A program made the translations under genes and the position numbers. From a virus, in IMG/VR virus record IMGVR_UViG_3300008262_000025, positions 1 to 64,000 of that record: DNA of 64,000 nt. The stretch is one strand, 5' to 3'. Shown piece by piece: positions 21,401 to 32,213 of this stretch. Below the pieces are notes generated by a model, which was given only the letters and a program-made list of their open reading frames with translations, was not told the origin of the DNA and ran no database searches. Numbering within the stretch: the stretch's first letter is position 1; each line of letters begins with the position of its first letter.

Positions 21401-24400
21401 ATTTGATCTAATAACCCACTTTTATATATAGTTGTTAGTAATGGCATTTCATTATCTTCACTTTCGTATAAAGCTATTCTAGCTTTACTATAGTCAAATA
21501 AATGAGAAACATCAACTGATATATTATCATGGTCAAAACCGGCATATATTTCTTCTTCACTAGAAGTAAAAATATCTATTTCGCTATCAAGTTCTATTTT
21601 AATATTAGTTGATATATTAGATAATTGTGCATCTGTTACACTTTTAAGTAAACTTCTATTTTCAATATCTCTAGCAAATAAACTAATAAAAGAATTTTCT
21701 ATTTCTTTTTTACTCATTCCTACAAGATCTTGAAGTCCTTCAATCTCATCAGTAGATTCCCAAACATTATTACGTAAAGCAGTATTAACTTTTTCAAGAA
21801 TATCAGAATAATCTTGATAAATTTCTGCTGGTAAATATTTAATGAATGATGAATTTTTAAACTGCATACCATCTTTAACTATAGTATAATAGAATAAATT
21901 ATCAGCAAACTGTCTAATTTTACCATCAGTACTAGACATAAGTTCACGGAAACCGTTAACAATACGTTTTCTAAGATCAGGATCAATCTTCTTACGAGTA
22001 TCTGCAGTAATTAAATCTAAGTTTATAGATATACCATACGGGTTATTACTAAAAAGATTAATATCATCAGAAGCTATTTTATTAACTTCAGATCTAATAG
22101 TTTTAATAAATATATTATTTTTAATTGCATCAGATACATTAGGATCAGAATCATTTAATAAATCTTCTAATTGTTGTGACAAAGTTTTACTTAACATTTC
22201 ATTAGGTAGATTAGGATCTACTAAATTAGTATAAAGTAATTCAGGACCAAATGGAACTCTTTCACCTCGTCTTACAAATGAATTTCTATAAGCATTTAAA
22301 GTTAAGAATGATGATAAATCTTTCTTAATTTGCTTAAGACTATTAGCTCTATCTTTAATACCTAATCGTAAATTTTCAACTATTTTGTTGAATACTCCAT
22401 CAAAGAAATCAGTTTGACTGATAACAAATTCTTTACTTATTTCATTTATCTTTAAAAAATGAATAAGCATTTGTTTCATATCTTGATTTTCTTCTAATAC
22501 ATCTTGAATATCATATATAGCATTTGAAGATTTAGATAACTTTGTATAGTAAGAAGAACCTTTTAATAAAGCTTCTGTATCTATTTGGAAAGTATCAATC
22601 ATATCCCACAAGTTTTGTAACTCATAGAATGATGATGGTAAACCTTGATTCAAACGTAATAAAGCATTAATTGAAGAAAACGTTTTAGACTGTTTTTGTA
22701 ATTTATCAAAAGCTTTAATAACATGACTTTGAGTAACTATAGCAGAATATAATTCTTTTAGTTCATTTAAGTTTTTAATACTTTTAGCTTTATCAATAAA
22801 ACCAGTCGTTGTTTCATTTAAATAATCTATACCTGAATCTTTAAAAGTTTTAATTGAATTAAATAACTCTAAAGAATTTAAAGATATATCATCTAAATCT
22901 TCATTTTTTAATGATTGAGTTTGAAGTTTAACAAAATCTGTAAATGACATTTTGCTATTATTATAATTAACAGTATCAAGACTTTTATCATTTTTAATAG
23001 CATTTAATATTTCATTTTCAAGAGCTGCTCGAATTTCTTCATACTTCTTCTGAATAGTTTTAATTTCATTTAAATTTTCTGCATTTCTTATATCATCACT
23101 AGACATAACTGCAGAAGTTTTAGATGAATTCAACTTATTAAATTCATATAAAGCAGGTTGATTAGCTAATAACATTGATCTGTTTGTACCAATACCTAAT
23201 GACATTAAATATGTATATGTACCTAATGTATTAAGACTAAGGTTTAATTTAAACGCATCACCATGTTTAGCATTATCTGTCATTGCTGCTAATAATAAAG
23301 ATATCTCGGCCATTATCCTTTTATCTTTAAATATTTTAGGTTTACCCTCTGCATCAACTTCAAGATTAATTTGATACTCACCTTCGTCAGTAAGAACAAT
23401 ATTAAAACCTATATCTTCAGATTCATAAGAACTTAAATTATCATAAGTTTTACCATCAAAAATAATTGCAGATTTAGTCATATTTGTTTTTGAGCGAGCT
23501 AGTACAGCTTTAACAATGTTAGTAATAGCAACAGGACCAATAAGTTGAGCACCAAGTTTATTAGCTTCCTTTGCTTGCATTTTACCTTCAGCACTATTGT
23601 ATAAAAAGTCATCAATATTTCTTCCTGTTAGTAGTAACATAGTTTTAGATAATCCAATATTTGTACTATTTTCTTTTCCATCACCATGAAACGGTTCTAA
23701 ATCAGTAGATTCATATCTAACTTTATCCATTCCAGAATTTAAATATAGTAAACTTACCATATCTACAATTTCATTATTTATAGCAGAGTTATTTAATCTC
23801 TTATAGTGAGGATGATTTAAAAACTCTTCTAGTGAAGAAGGTAATTTATTCATCCTCATTGCTATTAATAATGCTTGTAAATTATAAGTTGATACTAATT
23901 TTTTCTGTTCACTAAGTAGTTTAAAAAGTTCAGCAATACGTTGATTTTTAGGTTTTACTTCTTCTATTAATTCATTACGAGCATCTCTTACAGACTGCAA
24001 TTGATTCCATTTCTGATTTTTATTTCTAGAAATGTTAACTGCACTATCGTATCCTCGTCCTTCTATAACAGAATTTCTAAATTCTCTTATTGTATTTTTT
24101 GCTTCTCTATAAATTTTTGTTTTTAATTTATAATGTTCTTTACTATTAGTTAATTTAACGTTAACACCTTTATTATTAATTGCATTCTTAATTTTTTCAC
24201 TTAAGATTAAATTAATTTCAGATGTTACTTTTTCTAACTCTTTAACAACTGGATACTTTTCTTTAAGTTTAGCAGCTTTATCTTTAATTTGACTTAATTG
24301 ATAAAGAGCTTGTTCAGCAATTTTTTCTCCTTTTTCTGTTAAGTTTAACATATCAACATATGATTCTAAACCTTGTCTGGTAGTATCATTAATTTTATCA

Positions 24401-27400
24401 GTATTAGATAATGAATTAAGTATATCAATATATTTACTGAAGTCATCATTATTAGGTTGTTGTTCTTCTAAGTAATCAGTATACTCTTTAGAACTTGATA
24501 ATTCCCATTCTTGTTTTGATAGTTTACTTAACTCATCATGTTCTTCTTTACTAAATCTTTTAAATATATTATTTGCATCACTAATAAATCTTGTACTTTC
24601 ATTATCAGGTAATGAATTTAATTCGAAATCAATGTTAACATTTAATAAATTAACAGTTTCTAAATCTGATTTAAAACCTATATATTCATTTCTAAGTTTT
24701 TCATCTTCTTGTTTTAGAAGTTTAATTTCTTTACCTATTTCATCAGCTTCATTCCTAATAGTTTCTAATTCAGTTCTAAGCTCTTTTACAAGCTTATCAT
24801 TTTCATAAAATACATTTACACCTTTATATTGTTCTCCAATAAGTATAGCTTTAGCTTCTTCTAAATCAAATCTAACATTTGAATTGTCTTTAGCTATATG
24901 CTTAATATACTCTTCAAATAAATGCATATTAAGTATTTCATCATCGGATATTTCAGGAAGATTATTAGGATTATACATAGATCTTAATTCTTTAATAGTA
25001 TATTCTCCATATACATGGAAATTAGTGTTACCTTTATCATCAGTAGTAGTATAAAAATCTTTAAGTAATGTATACTTAGAGTCAATGTCAAAGTCCTCAC
25101 CGGAGAATAACACTGTCTCTAAAGGTAATACTGCAACGTCACCTAATGCAAGAGGAAGAAAATCGACTACTTTAAAAGAAATCATTGAACGTTTATCCTC
25201 AGTAGGAATACGAGTAGCAAACATTTGAAGTATAGAATCTATAGCTTTTTTGTTTGTTTTATGTCTTCTGTAATCCTCTTCAGTAAGCTTATCACTAATA
25301 GCTTTAAACTCTTCTAAAGTTTTATAATCAATTATGTCATTAGACTTTAGATTAAATATTTCTTTAGACCATGCTGGCATCATTACTTCAGAAACACTTG
25401 CTTGTTTAACAGTAGATAATAAAGATCTAAGTTTAGCATAATTAACTGTTACATTAGGATCAGTTTCTTCTAATTCTGTATAAGGACTAAATATATTTGT
25501 TAATATATATTCAACATCAGATTTAAATTCATCAGATAACTTTTCAGTATTTGTACCTTCTCCACCTTCTCTATTTCCAGCAATGTTAATAGTTCCATGT
25601 GGTACTTTAGAAAGTAACTCTCTTAACTCTTCATCAGTATTAAAATCTTTTCCATATAAGAAGAAAGGTTTTCCATGTTTTTCTGCAAATTTTCTAGTAG
25701 ATATTAAACCTGCTGAATCTTTAGCACCTTCTGAAAAATAAATAGTAACATCAGAATTAATTACATTTTGTTCTGTACGAGCATTATAATAACTAGATCC
25801 TTTTTTAGATTTAGGATTTTCAGCATCATATCTATTTTGCAATTCATCTGATATTGCTACTACACCAAGTTCTTCAGCTAATTTTTTATTAGCGCCTTTA
25901 CCTTTTTCATTACCAAAATCAGATGTAGTTGTACCACCTATTTCTAAACCTCCTATTTCTTTAGCTAAAAGAAGACCAAGAGTATCAATACCAGTTTGTA
26001 AACCAGATATTACTTTATTAACACGAACTTTATACTTTTCTTTAATAGGTTTTTTTGTTCTAGAATCTATTAATAAAGATGTTTTAAGTCTAATGTATTC
26101 TCTAAGTAATTCATTATTACGTGATAAAAAAACTAACATGTTATTATCAAATACTTCATCAGTAACTTTTTTATCATTAAGTTCATTTATAATTAAGTTA
26201 AATAAGTCAGAAGATACATCATCTTGAGTTATTAATTTATCACCTATTCTAAATCCTTGTAATTGATCTGATTCACTCCATCTAAGTCTTCTAGTCTTAT
26301 ATTCTTTTTTAAGACTCCATTTACCTGTATCTTTATTTTTCTCATAATACTTTTCAGGATTCTCATCAATAGATAATCTTGTAATTACATTATCATTTTG
26401 ATCAACAATAACTTCATTACCATAATCAGATATTAATGATACTTTTCTACCTGGTACTACTTGTTGTAATACATTCTTAGAGAAATGTGCTAAAAATTGC
26501 TGTTCAAACTTTTCAGCAATAGCAGGAATATTAAAGTTATATTTACTTGATTTTCCATCAACACTAAATTCTCTAAAGAAGTCAAGTAAGACTTCATCTG
26601 ATCCACTATTTAATAGTACTTGTTTAATCTTCTTTTGAAAATTAACCATATCTCTTTGAAACTTACCATCTCCATCAAAGTAACCTAATACAGAAATAGC
26701 ATGTTCAACAGAGTTTCTTACTCTATCTGTTAAAGCTTGACGATACTTTTTAACTACATCACTAATCTCATAAACTTCTCCTCTAATAGCAGCCAGTCTA
26801 CTTTTATCTTGTTCATTATCAATGATCTGTAAAAGTTGTGACATAAATGTAATCTTAGTTTTACCAGAAGGAGTTTCTACTTGTAGTCTCCAAAATTCAT
26901 TTTTACGTTTAGATGTATTATAAGAAAAATCATGATAGCCATTAACATCAGTAGCAACAACAGGAGTAATAAGTTTAGATGCAGATTTAGGTAGTACTTC
27001 ATCAATACTATTTAATTGCATATTTACTCTCATGTTATGTAATACTTTGTGATTATCTCTAGGTTCCCATAATGTTTCATATTCATCCCATAATCTTTTT
27101 ACTTTATCTTTAACATCAGAATTATTTTTTCTAAATCCAACAGAAGCTTCTAATTCTTTAATCTTAGATTTAAGTTCATTAGCTTTAGCTTGATTTTCTT
27201 TTGGTAACCATGATGTTAGTTCTCTTATTAATATAGCATAAGAAAGTTTATGATATATTTCTCCATCAAAATAAACACCCTTAACAGAATTAAATGTAGC
27301 ATTTAAACTATCAAGTTTTTTTAATTCGTCCCAAGTTAGTTTTTCACCAAACCTAATCTTATCAATTATAGGTTTAATGGAATCTCCTAGTTTACCATTT

Positions 27401-30400
27401 CTCTTTAAAATAAAAATAAATCTATCAGTACTCATATGAGCTTGACCATCATCTCTATTTATCTTTTCTTTTTTACCTGTTACAATATCATATTCTTGTT
27501 CCTGTTCATCTCTATAAGCAACAGTAAATTCTCCTTGACCAGCATTAGGACCAAAAGCTAGAGAACCAGCATTACGCTTAACAGCATCTGTTTCGTTTTT
27601 ACGGATACGAGGATCTTTATCAATTAGAAGATTATAAGATAATGAGTTAATAAAATCATTAAAATAAAAATCACCAATAAAGTCTTCTACGTTCTTATAT
27701 TTATTTTCATCAAATGGTACTAAAAGATTATCAATTTTACCATCAGTTGATTTACTAATTATTTTATAACTAGATAATCTATTATGATAATTATTTAAAT
27801 CTTTAGTAAACATTTCACGAATAGCATCCTTTATCTCTTTTTCTATTTGAGTAGGACTATTTCTTTTAATTGTAGCTTCAAGTTTTGATTTTTTATTTAA
27901 TTCATCTGGTGTTAAATCTTTTGTCTTTTCTAATAACATCATGTTTGCTAGTTCTTTACGAGCTTTAACATAAGATTTTAAATTATTAGAATATTTCATA
28001 AGTTCTTTAAAATTCCATAAATCAAAACCTCTACCTACACCTTTAAGTGAGCCATCTTTATTTCTTTTTAAATTACCTTTACCATCAGTTTGTATATGAA
28101 AATCTTCATATAGAATAGGTCCAGTATAACCTTCAGATAGAATATTTTTTATTTCCTGTTTTCTTTTGATATCTTCACCTTGTTGATTTATAACATCAAA
28201 AGCTTCTTCAGTACTTAAATTTTCAGTATTATATTCTTTATTTTCTAATTTAGCTAATTCTAATTGTAAGTTAAGTCTTTCTTCAGAATTATTTTGTCTG
28301 CTCATAAAATCTAATAAAGACTCTATACCTTCATTTAATTCATTCTCAACCCTATCAATTAAACTTATCTCAGATAACAATAAATCAAATATTGTATCAA
28401 CAGCAGAATCAGTCATACCACCATTTTCTAAATCAAAAAACTTATCGTTATTTCTTACATTATTAACAGGTAATTGTATAGCTTCATCAGTTGATTTAGT
28501 TTCAAATATTTTAGGTATAAAATAAGAGGACTCAACTTCTGTAACTAGACCAGCTTCATTTTTAATCTTTTTAACTTTTCTTTCTTTAAATAAAGTTAGT
28601 TGAAGAAGATTAAGAGATTTAAAGTCAATTGTTTTTGATGTAACACCTTTACCTTCTTTAGTAGTAGACCTACTAAAACCTTCAATAATTTTACCTTTTT
28701 CATCTCTAGGTTTAAGAGGCGTTTGTCTTAAATCACCTGTATTCTCAAATTTAAAATCTTTAAAAATAGACTCAGTCATAGCTTGAGTACCAGAAAGTAA
28801 ATAGTTATTTTTAACTGTTCCAGGATATTTAGCTGCTAATTTATCTCTTTTAGCTTTATCTCTAAGTCTTCGTGTAGCAACACTCTGATAAGATTTTAAT
28901 ACGTGAGAGTATCTTTGATTTTGATTAGCATCTTGAAAACTTGATTCAGTAACAGTTTCATCAAATAAAGCATTAGCATTAGCTATCTTTTTAATAAAAC
29001 CTAATACATCTTCTACTTTAGTTTCTGTTTTATTATTTTCATCTAGATATTCTCTATCAGGAAATGGTATGTAAATATTACGATATTCATTAGGATTAAT
29101 TTGAAACTTACTTGAATCTCTACCTTGTTCTCTTAATTTTTGAACTTTAAATTCATAATAATTTTTAAGATCAGTAACTTGTTCGTCACTTTTAAACATT
29201 ATTTTTTTAATCTGATCTAAACTATTTTTAGTTAAACCTTCTGCAATTTTATTTTCATCTTGAGATTTAACTAATAATTCTTTAAAAGAAGTATAAAAGT
29301 TTTGATCTTTTTTTGGTATTAATACTTTAAATAAATCAACATTTTCATTGTAAAAATTATCAAGAATACTAAAAATGATTAAACCTTCAGATAAAGTCAT
29401 TCCTGTAAGTTTTTCAAAACTAGGTATATTTAATTCTGTATCTTTTTTCTGTACTTTAAATCCTTCATTAAACTTTGTAATTACATCTTTAAATATTTTT
29501 TTATATTCAACTGAATTACCATTTGCATTTTTAATTAAAATTAAAGAATCTTCAAAAATTAAATCTTCTAAAGCTTTAAAATATCTGTCATACAACGCTC
29601 TTTGTTTAGGATCATTTAAAATATCACTTAATTTATTATTATCCCAATTTGCATACCAATCTTTTATCTGTACTTGATCTACATCTTCATTAAGAGCATT
29701 AATTACTATACTTTGTCTTGTATCTGAATCAATAAGTGTTTGTAAATAACTTAATTTTTCTTTATCAAAAGTAATTCTAAACAAATTAACTAATTGATGT
29801 TCGTTATCATATTCATCAGAATTATGTTTAGTAATTTCTTTAAGAGCTTGATAAACAGCTCTGGACATGTCATTTCCATATTCAACAAATTTTTCAAACT
29901 CATCCATAACATCAGTAAAGTCTTTTGATGCTAATGATTTTATCAAACCATTATATACTACAGAACCATCTACAGATTTAAATATTTTTCTACCTGTATA
30001 TTCATCTTCTACTTCATAAGTAACAAGACTCATAAATTCTCTTAGCTGATTAGGAATCATATCAAATCCACCAATTTCAACATTAGTGATATCTAACATC
30101 TCTCTATTGTCAGCTTTATTCTCATCAAAGTAATCATCATCAAAAGGATTAAAATTAAATAACTTATATTTATCTTTTAATCCATCTAGTATTACATCAA
30201 TGTTATGTTTATTTTCTTCATTATTAACATTGAATATTTCTTGTATTTTTATTAATTCATTATACTTTTTATCAGCAGCAGCATCACCTTTTTTCTCAGC
30301 TATAATATTTATTATTTCTGAATTCTCTTCACTATCAGGATTATAAAAATTAAACCTTTCTTCCATTACTTTATTAAAAACAGTAACTATATCAGGTTTA

Positions 30401-32181
30401 ACATCAGATTGATCCTTACGTATTTCATGATAAACTAAAGCAGCAATATCACTAATTATTTTGTCAGTCTCTTGCTCTTTTGCGTAAACAATGGAAAGTG
30501 CTCCATTTTTATCTAAACCTTGATTATCCAATATGATTAATTGGAATGCTGGAATTTGTCTCATTTGTCTAACGAATCTATTAGGTGTGATAGTTTTATT
30601 TTTAAACCTTTGATTGTTGATGTCATGAAATAAAGCGTCAACTTTACCTCTAACACCGATTAACTTAAGAAACGCGTTCATAAGTCTATTAAACAAATTA
30701 ACAATTGATAAGTTACTAGTAGATGGTTTATTAGTTTTAGTAAAAGCTTGATATCTATCAGCTAAATACTCTTCATAAACTAACTGTTCTAGTTCTTGTT
30801 TTGATAAAGATTCATAATTACTTACTGAATCTCTTAACTTATCAATCTTATCATTAAGCTGTTTTTCAGAAAGATTCATTTCTTTCCTAGCTTCATTAAT
30901 ATATAGATCTATTTCATTATCATTTAAGAACATTCTAAATACAGCATGAAATGCTTCATGATATTCTGTACCTTGTTCTGCAGCTTTTTCATTTAGGTAA
31001 ATTAGATTATTAAAAAATAAACCAAATGGAACACCAGATACTTTCATGTTATCCATAACAGTTTCAATATCAGTAGATACTTCAACAGCATCTCCTAATA
31101 TAGCTCTAATGTTTTCTTTTGCTTTATCTATTTTAATTCTAGATTCTTCAGGTGCAGCTTGTGGTTGTAAACTAAATGGTAACGCTTCATAATATGGATC
31201 AATTAATTTAATAAGAACATCTATTTCTCCATAAAAATCATTAATATCAAATTTAGTAATAAATTCTTCTAATGCTTCAGAATAAATATTACTATTTAAT
31301 AATTGTAACATACCTAAGTATACATTAGTTTTATTACTACTTAATAATAAATCAGTTACAGGTTTAATTAAATCATTATCAATTAAACCGTTAAGAATAG
31401 GATAAATTTTTTCTTTAAATCCATCTTTAGAAACAGAAAAATCACTTGATCTAATATATTGAAGTAAAGGAAGTAGTTTAGATCTTATTAAATTTTTATC
31501 TAAGTCATTAATAACAAGATTATATTCTTTATTTATTATAAAAGTAGTTGTTTTACCTTCTGTATTACGATAATTTCTTCTATTATAATTAATATTTTCA
31601 GGTAATTTATATAAATTATCAAGATTTTTTATTACTAATTCTTTAAAGTTATTATATAAAGGTAAATTATCATTAATAAAAGATCGTAAATTTTTATCTT
31701 TTGTTACAGATGCAAGTTTATAAAAGAATTCATTAACAAAATAATCATCAATAAATGTATCTGGCGGACCATATAAGTTTAAATAAAGTTGACTTAAATC
31801 TTGTACATCTATTATATCATAACCTAAATTAATAAAATTATATTTTAGATTATCTAAACTTTGTTGATAATCATCAGTAATATTAATCCATAATTTATTT
31901 AAAATTAATAATGATTCTTTATTATTAAGTTCTAAAAATTTATTAATTGTTTCTTCTAACATTGGAAAATCATCTGAATTAACTAAATTTTGTACCATAC
32001 TCTCTGAATTATTAAAGTTTAAGTATAATTTAGCTGCTTCTTCTTTTAATATAATAGGATCATTAATTGTATCTGAAAAATGTTCTACATATTTATCAAA
32101 GACTTTTGATGGCCTACCGAATGGATCTAATACTTCTACTATTTCGTTAGTATTAGGATCTCTTTTTATTTGACATATCAT
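18460..32181 (-). CDS. Giant crAss-like DNA-dependent RNA polymerase (4573 aa) with zincin and SLOG/YpsA-like domains
   Basis: A zincin motif (EYHEAFH) is at about residues 405-411. A circularly permuted YpsA/SLOG-like domain spans about 2050-2215 (ISGLQTGID at about 2058, IGGTTT, ARTEQNV, SDVTIYF, AGNREGGEG). It is followed directly by an RNA polymerase beta'-like signature: ATRIPTEDKRSM, then FLP-x4-GD, then GEDFDIDSKY, with the metal-binding aspartates at D2363, D2365 and D2367. Spacing and sequence parallel the R-x-PT ... NADFDGD region of cellular beta' and the DFDxD of crAss-like single-chain polymerases such as phi14:2 gp66. The remaining roughly 2000 C-terminal residues contain mixed alpha/beta and coiled-coil segments I cannot assign. 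In the family this protein is packaged and transcribes early genes after ejection. Start: ATG at 32179-32181 after an A/T-only leader with no Shine-Dalgarno. Confidence 0.88.
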   Translation of the reverse strand: MICQIKRDPNTNEIVEVLDPFGRPSKVFDKYVEHFSDTINDPIILKEEAAKLYLNFNNSESMVQNLVNSDDFPMLEETINKFLELNNKESLLILNKLWINITDDYQQSLDNLKYNFINLGYDIIDVQDLSQLYLNLYGPPDTFIDDYFVNEFFYKLASVTKDKNLRSFINDNLPLYNNFKELVIKNLDNLYKLPENINYNRRNYRNTEGKTTTFIINKEYNLVINDLDKNLIRSKLLPLLQYIRSSDFSVSKDGFKEKIYPILNGLIDNDLIKPVTDLLLSSNKTNVYLGMLQLLNSNIYSEALEEFITKFDINDFYGEIDVLIKLIDPYYEALPFSLQPQAAPEESRIKIDKAKENIRAILGDAVEVSTDIETVMDNMKVSGVPFGLFFNNLIYLNEKAAEQGTEYHEAFHAVFRMFLNDNEIDLYINEARKEMNLSEKQLNDKIDKLRDSVSNYESLSKQELEQLVYEEYLADRYQAFTKTNKPSTSNLSIVNLFNRLMNAFLKLIGVRGKVDALFHDINNQRFKNKTITPNRFVRQMRQIPAFQLIILDNQGLDKNGALSIVYAKEQETDKIISDIAALVYHEIRKDQSDVKPDIVTVFNKVMEERFNFYNPDSEENSEIINIIAEKKGDAAADKKYNELIKIQEIFNVNNEENKHNIDVILDGLKDKYKLFNFNPFDDDYFDENKADNREMLDITNVEIGGFDMIPNQLREFMSLVTYEVEDEYTGRKIFKSVDGSVVYNGLIKSLASKDFTDVMDEFEKFVEYGNDMSRAVYQALKEITKHNSDEYDNEHQLVNLFRITFDKEKLSYLQTLIDSDTRQSIVINALNEDVDQVQIKDWYANWDNNKLSDILNDPKQRALYDRYFKALEDLIFEDSLILIKNANGNSVEYKKIFKDVITKFNEGFKVQKKDTELNIPSFEKLTGMTLSEGLIIFSILDNFYNENVDLFKVLIPKKDQNFYTSFKELLVKSQDENKIAEGLTKNSLDQIKKIMFKSDEQVTDLKNYYEFKVQKLREQGRDSSKFQINPNEYRNIYIPFPDREYLDENNKTETKVEDVLGFIKKIANANALFDETVTESSFQDANQNQRYSHVLKSYQSVATRRLRDKAKRDKLAAKYPGTVKNNYLLSGTQAMTESIFKDFKFENTGDLRQTPLKPRDEKGKIIEGFSRSTTKEGKGVTSKTIDFKSLNLLQLTLFKERKVKKIKNEAGLVTEVESSYFIPKIFETKSTDEAIQLPVNNVRNNDKFFDLENGGMTDSAVDTIFDLLLSEISLIDRVENELNEGIESLLDFMSRQNNSEERLNLQLELAKLENKEYNTENLSTEEAFDVINQQGEDIKRKQEIKNILSEGYTGPILYEDFHIQTDGKGNLKRNKDGSLKGVGRGFDLWNFKELMKYSNNLKSYVKARKELANMMLLEKTKDLTPDELNKKSKLEATIKRNSPTQIEKEIKDAIREMFTKDLNNYHNRLSSYKIISKSTDGKIDNLLVPFDENKYKNVEDFIGDFYFNDFINSLSYNLLIDKDPRIRKNETDAVKRNAGSLAFGPNAGQGEFTVAYRDEQEQEYDIVTGKKEKINRDDGQAHMSTDRFIFILKRNGKLGDSIKPIIDKIRFGEKLTWDELKKLDSLNATFNSVKGVYFDGEIYHKLSYAILIRELTSWLPKENQAKANELKSKIKELEASVGFRKNNSDVKDKVKRLWDEYETLWEPRDNHKVLHNMRVNMQLNSIDEVLPKSASKLITPVVATDVNGYHDFSYNTSKRKNEFWRLQVETPSGKTKITFMSQLLQIIDNEQDKSRLAAIRGEVYEISDVVKKYRQALTDRVRNSVEHAISVLGYFDGDGKFQRDMVNFQKKIKQVLLNSGSDEVLLDFFREFSVDGKSSKYNFNIPAIAEKFEQQFLAHFSKNVLQQVVPGRKVSLISDYGNEVIVDQNDNVITRLSIDENPEKYYEKNKDTGKWSLKKEYKTRRLRWSESDQLQGFRIGDKLITQDDVSSDLFNLIINELNDKKVTDEVFDNNMLVFLSRNNELLREYIRLKTSLLIDSRTKKPIKEKYKVRVNKVISGLQTGIDTLGLLLAKEIGGLEIGGTTTSDFGNEKGKGANKKLAEELGVVAISDELQNRYDAENPKSKKGSSYYNARTEQNVINSDVTIYFSEGAKDSAGLISTRKFAEKHGKPFFLYGKDFNTDEELRELLSKVPHGTINIAGNREGGEGTNTEKLSDEFKSDVEYILTNIFSPYTELEETDPNVTVNYAKLRSLLSTVKQASVSEVMMPAWSKEIFNLKSNDIIDYKTLEEFKAISDKLTEEDYRRHKTNKKAIDSILQMFATRIPTEDKRSMISFKVVDFLPLALGDVAVLPLETVLFSGEDFDIDSKYTLLKDFYTTTDDKGNTNFHVYGEYTIKELRSMYNPNNLPEISDDEILNMHLFEEYIKHIAKDNSNVRFDLEEAKAILIGEQYKGVNVFYENDKLVKELRTELETIRNEADEIGKEIKLLKQEDEKLRNEYIGFKSDLETVNLLNVNIDFELNSLPDNESTRFISDANNIFKRFSKEEHDELSKLSKQEWELSSSKEYTDYLEEQQPNNDDFSKYIDILNSLSNTDKINDTTRQGLESYVDMLNLTEKGEKIAEQALYQLSQIKDKAAKLKEKYPVVKELEKVTSEINLILSEKIKNAINNKGVNVKLTNSKEHYKLKTKIYREAKNTIREFRNSVIEGRGYDSAVNISRNKNQKWNQLQSVRDARNELIEEVKPKNQRIAELFKLLSEQKKLVSTYNLQALLIAMRMNKLPSSLEEFLNHPHYKRLNNSAINNEIVDMVSLLYLNSGMDKVRYESTDLEPFHGDGKENSTNIGLSKTMLLLTGRNIDDFLYNSAEGKMQAKEANKLGAQLIGPVAITNIVKAVLARSKTNMTKSAIIFDGKTYDNLSSYESEDIGFNIVLTDEGEYQINLEVDAEGKPKIFKDKRIMAEISLLLAAMTDNAKHGDAFKLNLSLNTLGTYTYLMSLGIGTNRSMLLANQPALYEFNKLNSSKTSAVMSSDDIRNAENLNEIKTIQKKYEEIRAALENEILNAIKNDKSLDTVNYNNSKMSFTDFVKLQTQSLKNEDLDDISLNSLELFNSIKTFKDSGIDYLNETTTGFIDKAKSIKNLNELKELYSAIVTQSHVIKAFDKLQKQSKTFSSINALLRLNQGLPSSFYELQNLWDMIDTFQIDTEALLKGSSYYTKLSKSSNAIYDIQDVLEENQDMKQMLIHFLKINEISKEFVISQTDFFDGVFNKIVENLRLGIKDRANSLKQIKKDLSSFLTLNAYRNSFVRRGERVPFGPELLYTNLVDPNLPNEMLSKTLSQQLEDLLNDSDPNVSDAIKNNIFIKTIRSEVNKIASDDINLFSNNPYGISINLDLITADTRKKIDPDLRKRIVNGFRELMSSTDGKIRQFADNLFYYTIVKDGMQFKNSSFIKYLPAEIYQDYSDILEKVNTALRNNVWESTDEIEGLQDLVGMSKKEIENSFISLFARDIENRSLLKSVTDAQLSNISTNIKIELDSEIDIFTSSEEEIYAGFDHDNISVDVSHLFDYSKARIALYESEDNEMPLLTTIYKSGLLDQIDNKNLYEIFEKFLDSQEQKSIRKLIGYSNKNEFNNILSKEKNISNTEVAKKVKSELTSVINPIVKNTPFNGVYDKNGLVIGLEFPLFFVMEKQPPRPDFDNMTEEEQIAYEKRKIEYETFVLVSFDGMPSDVKDKVTLDELEEKNKYKYKGRKAVYVKVDNIHTSIYNYLYTPQEYKHLMLRLVEMQKKVIAPLSQLLNKDGVKADIQLDSLTEIGEVFAESKDSFAYNLEMTENPQLPGGSLLKVVEDFKKDGDTTNSFSKSEEKLLSKRMFGNERYKLINDSTLSVNLLSDSDKNHLKNENVLIKPVTNKDVLSKLDLKIGETALITINNVVYKVTSKGVTTPYDIVSQLGLDKKNIKSELSPFISEYNNDMNNWLGYDRTSDEYLPFKGKSTQIYQIQPYYEKEVSKVLENRNRPNYGVKEVITVFSDNLSNLKLHGLQIVDEVNTEGFIPKVAKLYMEKSPNIVVVFDNGSSETQASINIVVNNNVEEVADKVTNAQKGLFVIDTKGNMDEQIQDLKNFFIVNNIPNVYNKVMIIKSKNDNSDYTSYIKSALTNELQSVGLSQNLSVYFTVTKITNDLRKLGYLVKPDDILSKGTIDVLPSLLTKSEDGKKLYTYILQNADKIKAESDMYIRSRTVLSDKTESDLQNIVKKTRITKTLPHNMKHIEPDRNGLSMSPMRDDLVSQNIKTTYDAIISFLRTQTSRKFADISDMSVGEIVKITSKGRAPIYVKITNISDKSVNELLSEDYAKLGLKYDPNNLKIKDLQKSEYARNWSKKQGWDISYMMLNMDSIKDKYDVDFEYIPNIDQYARDTNQTITDNKFGFVINDEFGYNKNKALNANGFIGYTDVKSIKSKVNDYLRSASNQGIATNDNIIADSSSQIFVAVPANNTMSEDVKKKIINKAIEILNANGTLLMNNLVRANNEYNISGEGVILKELYERFNNLTATNVVNYTEYSLSNFEKDLETDGQVNKDCK

Positions 32182-32213
32182 ATATTTTTATTATATCTTT
32201 TTTTATTAAAAAA

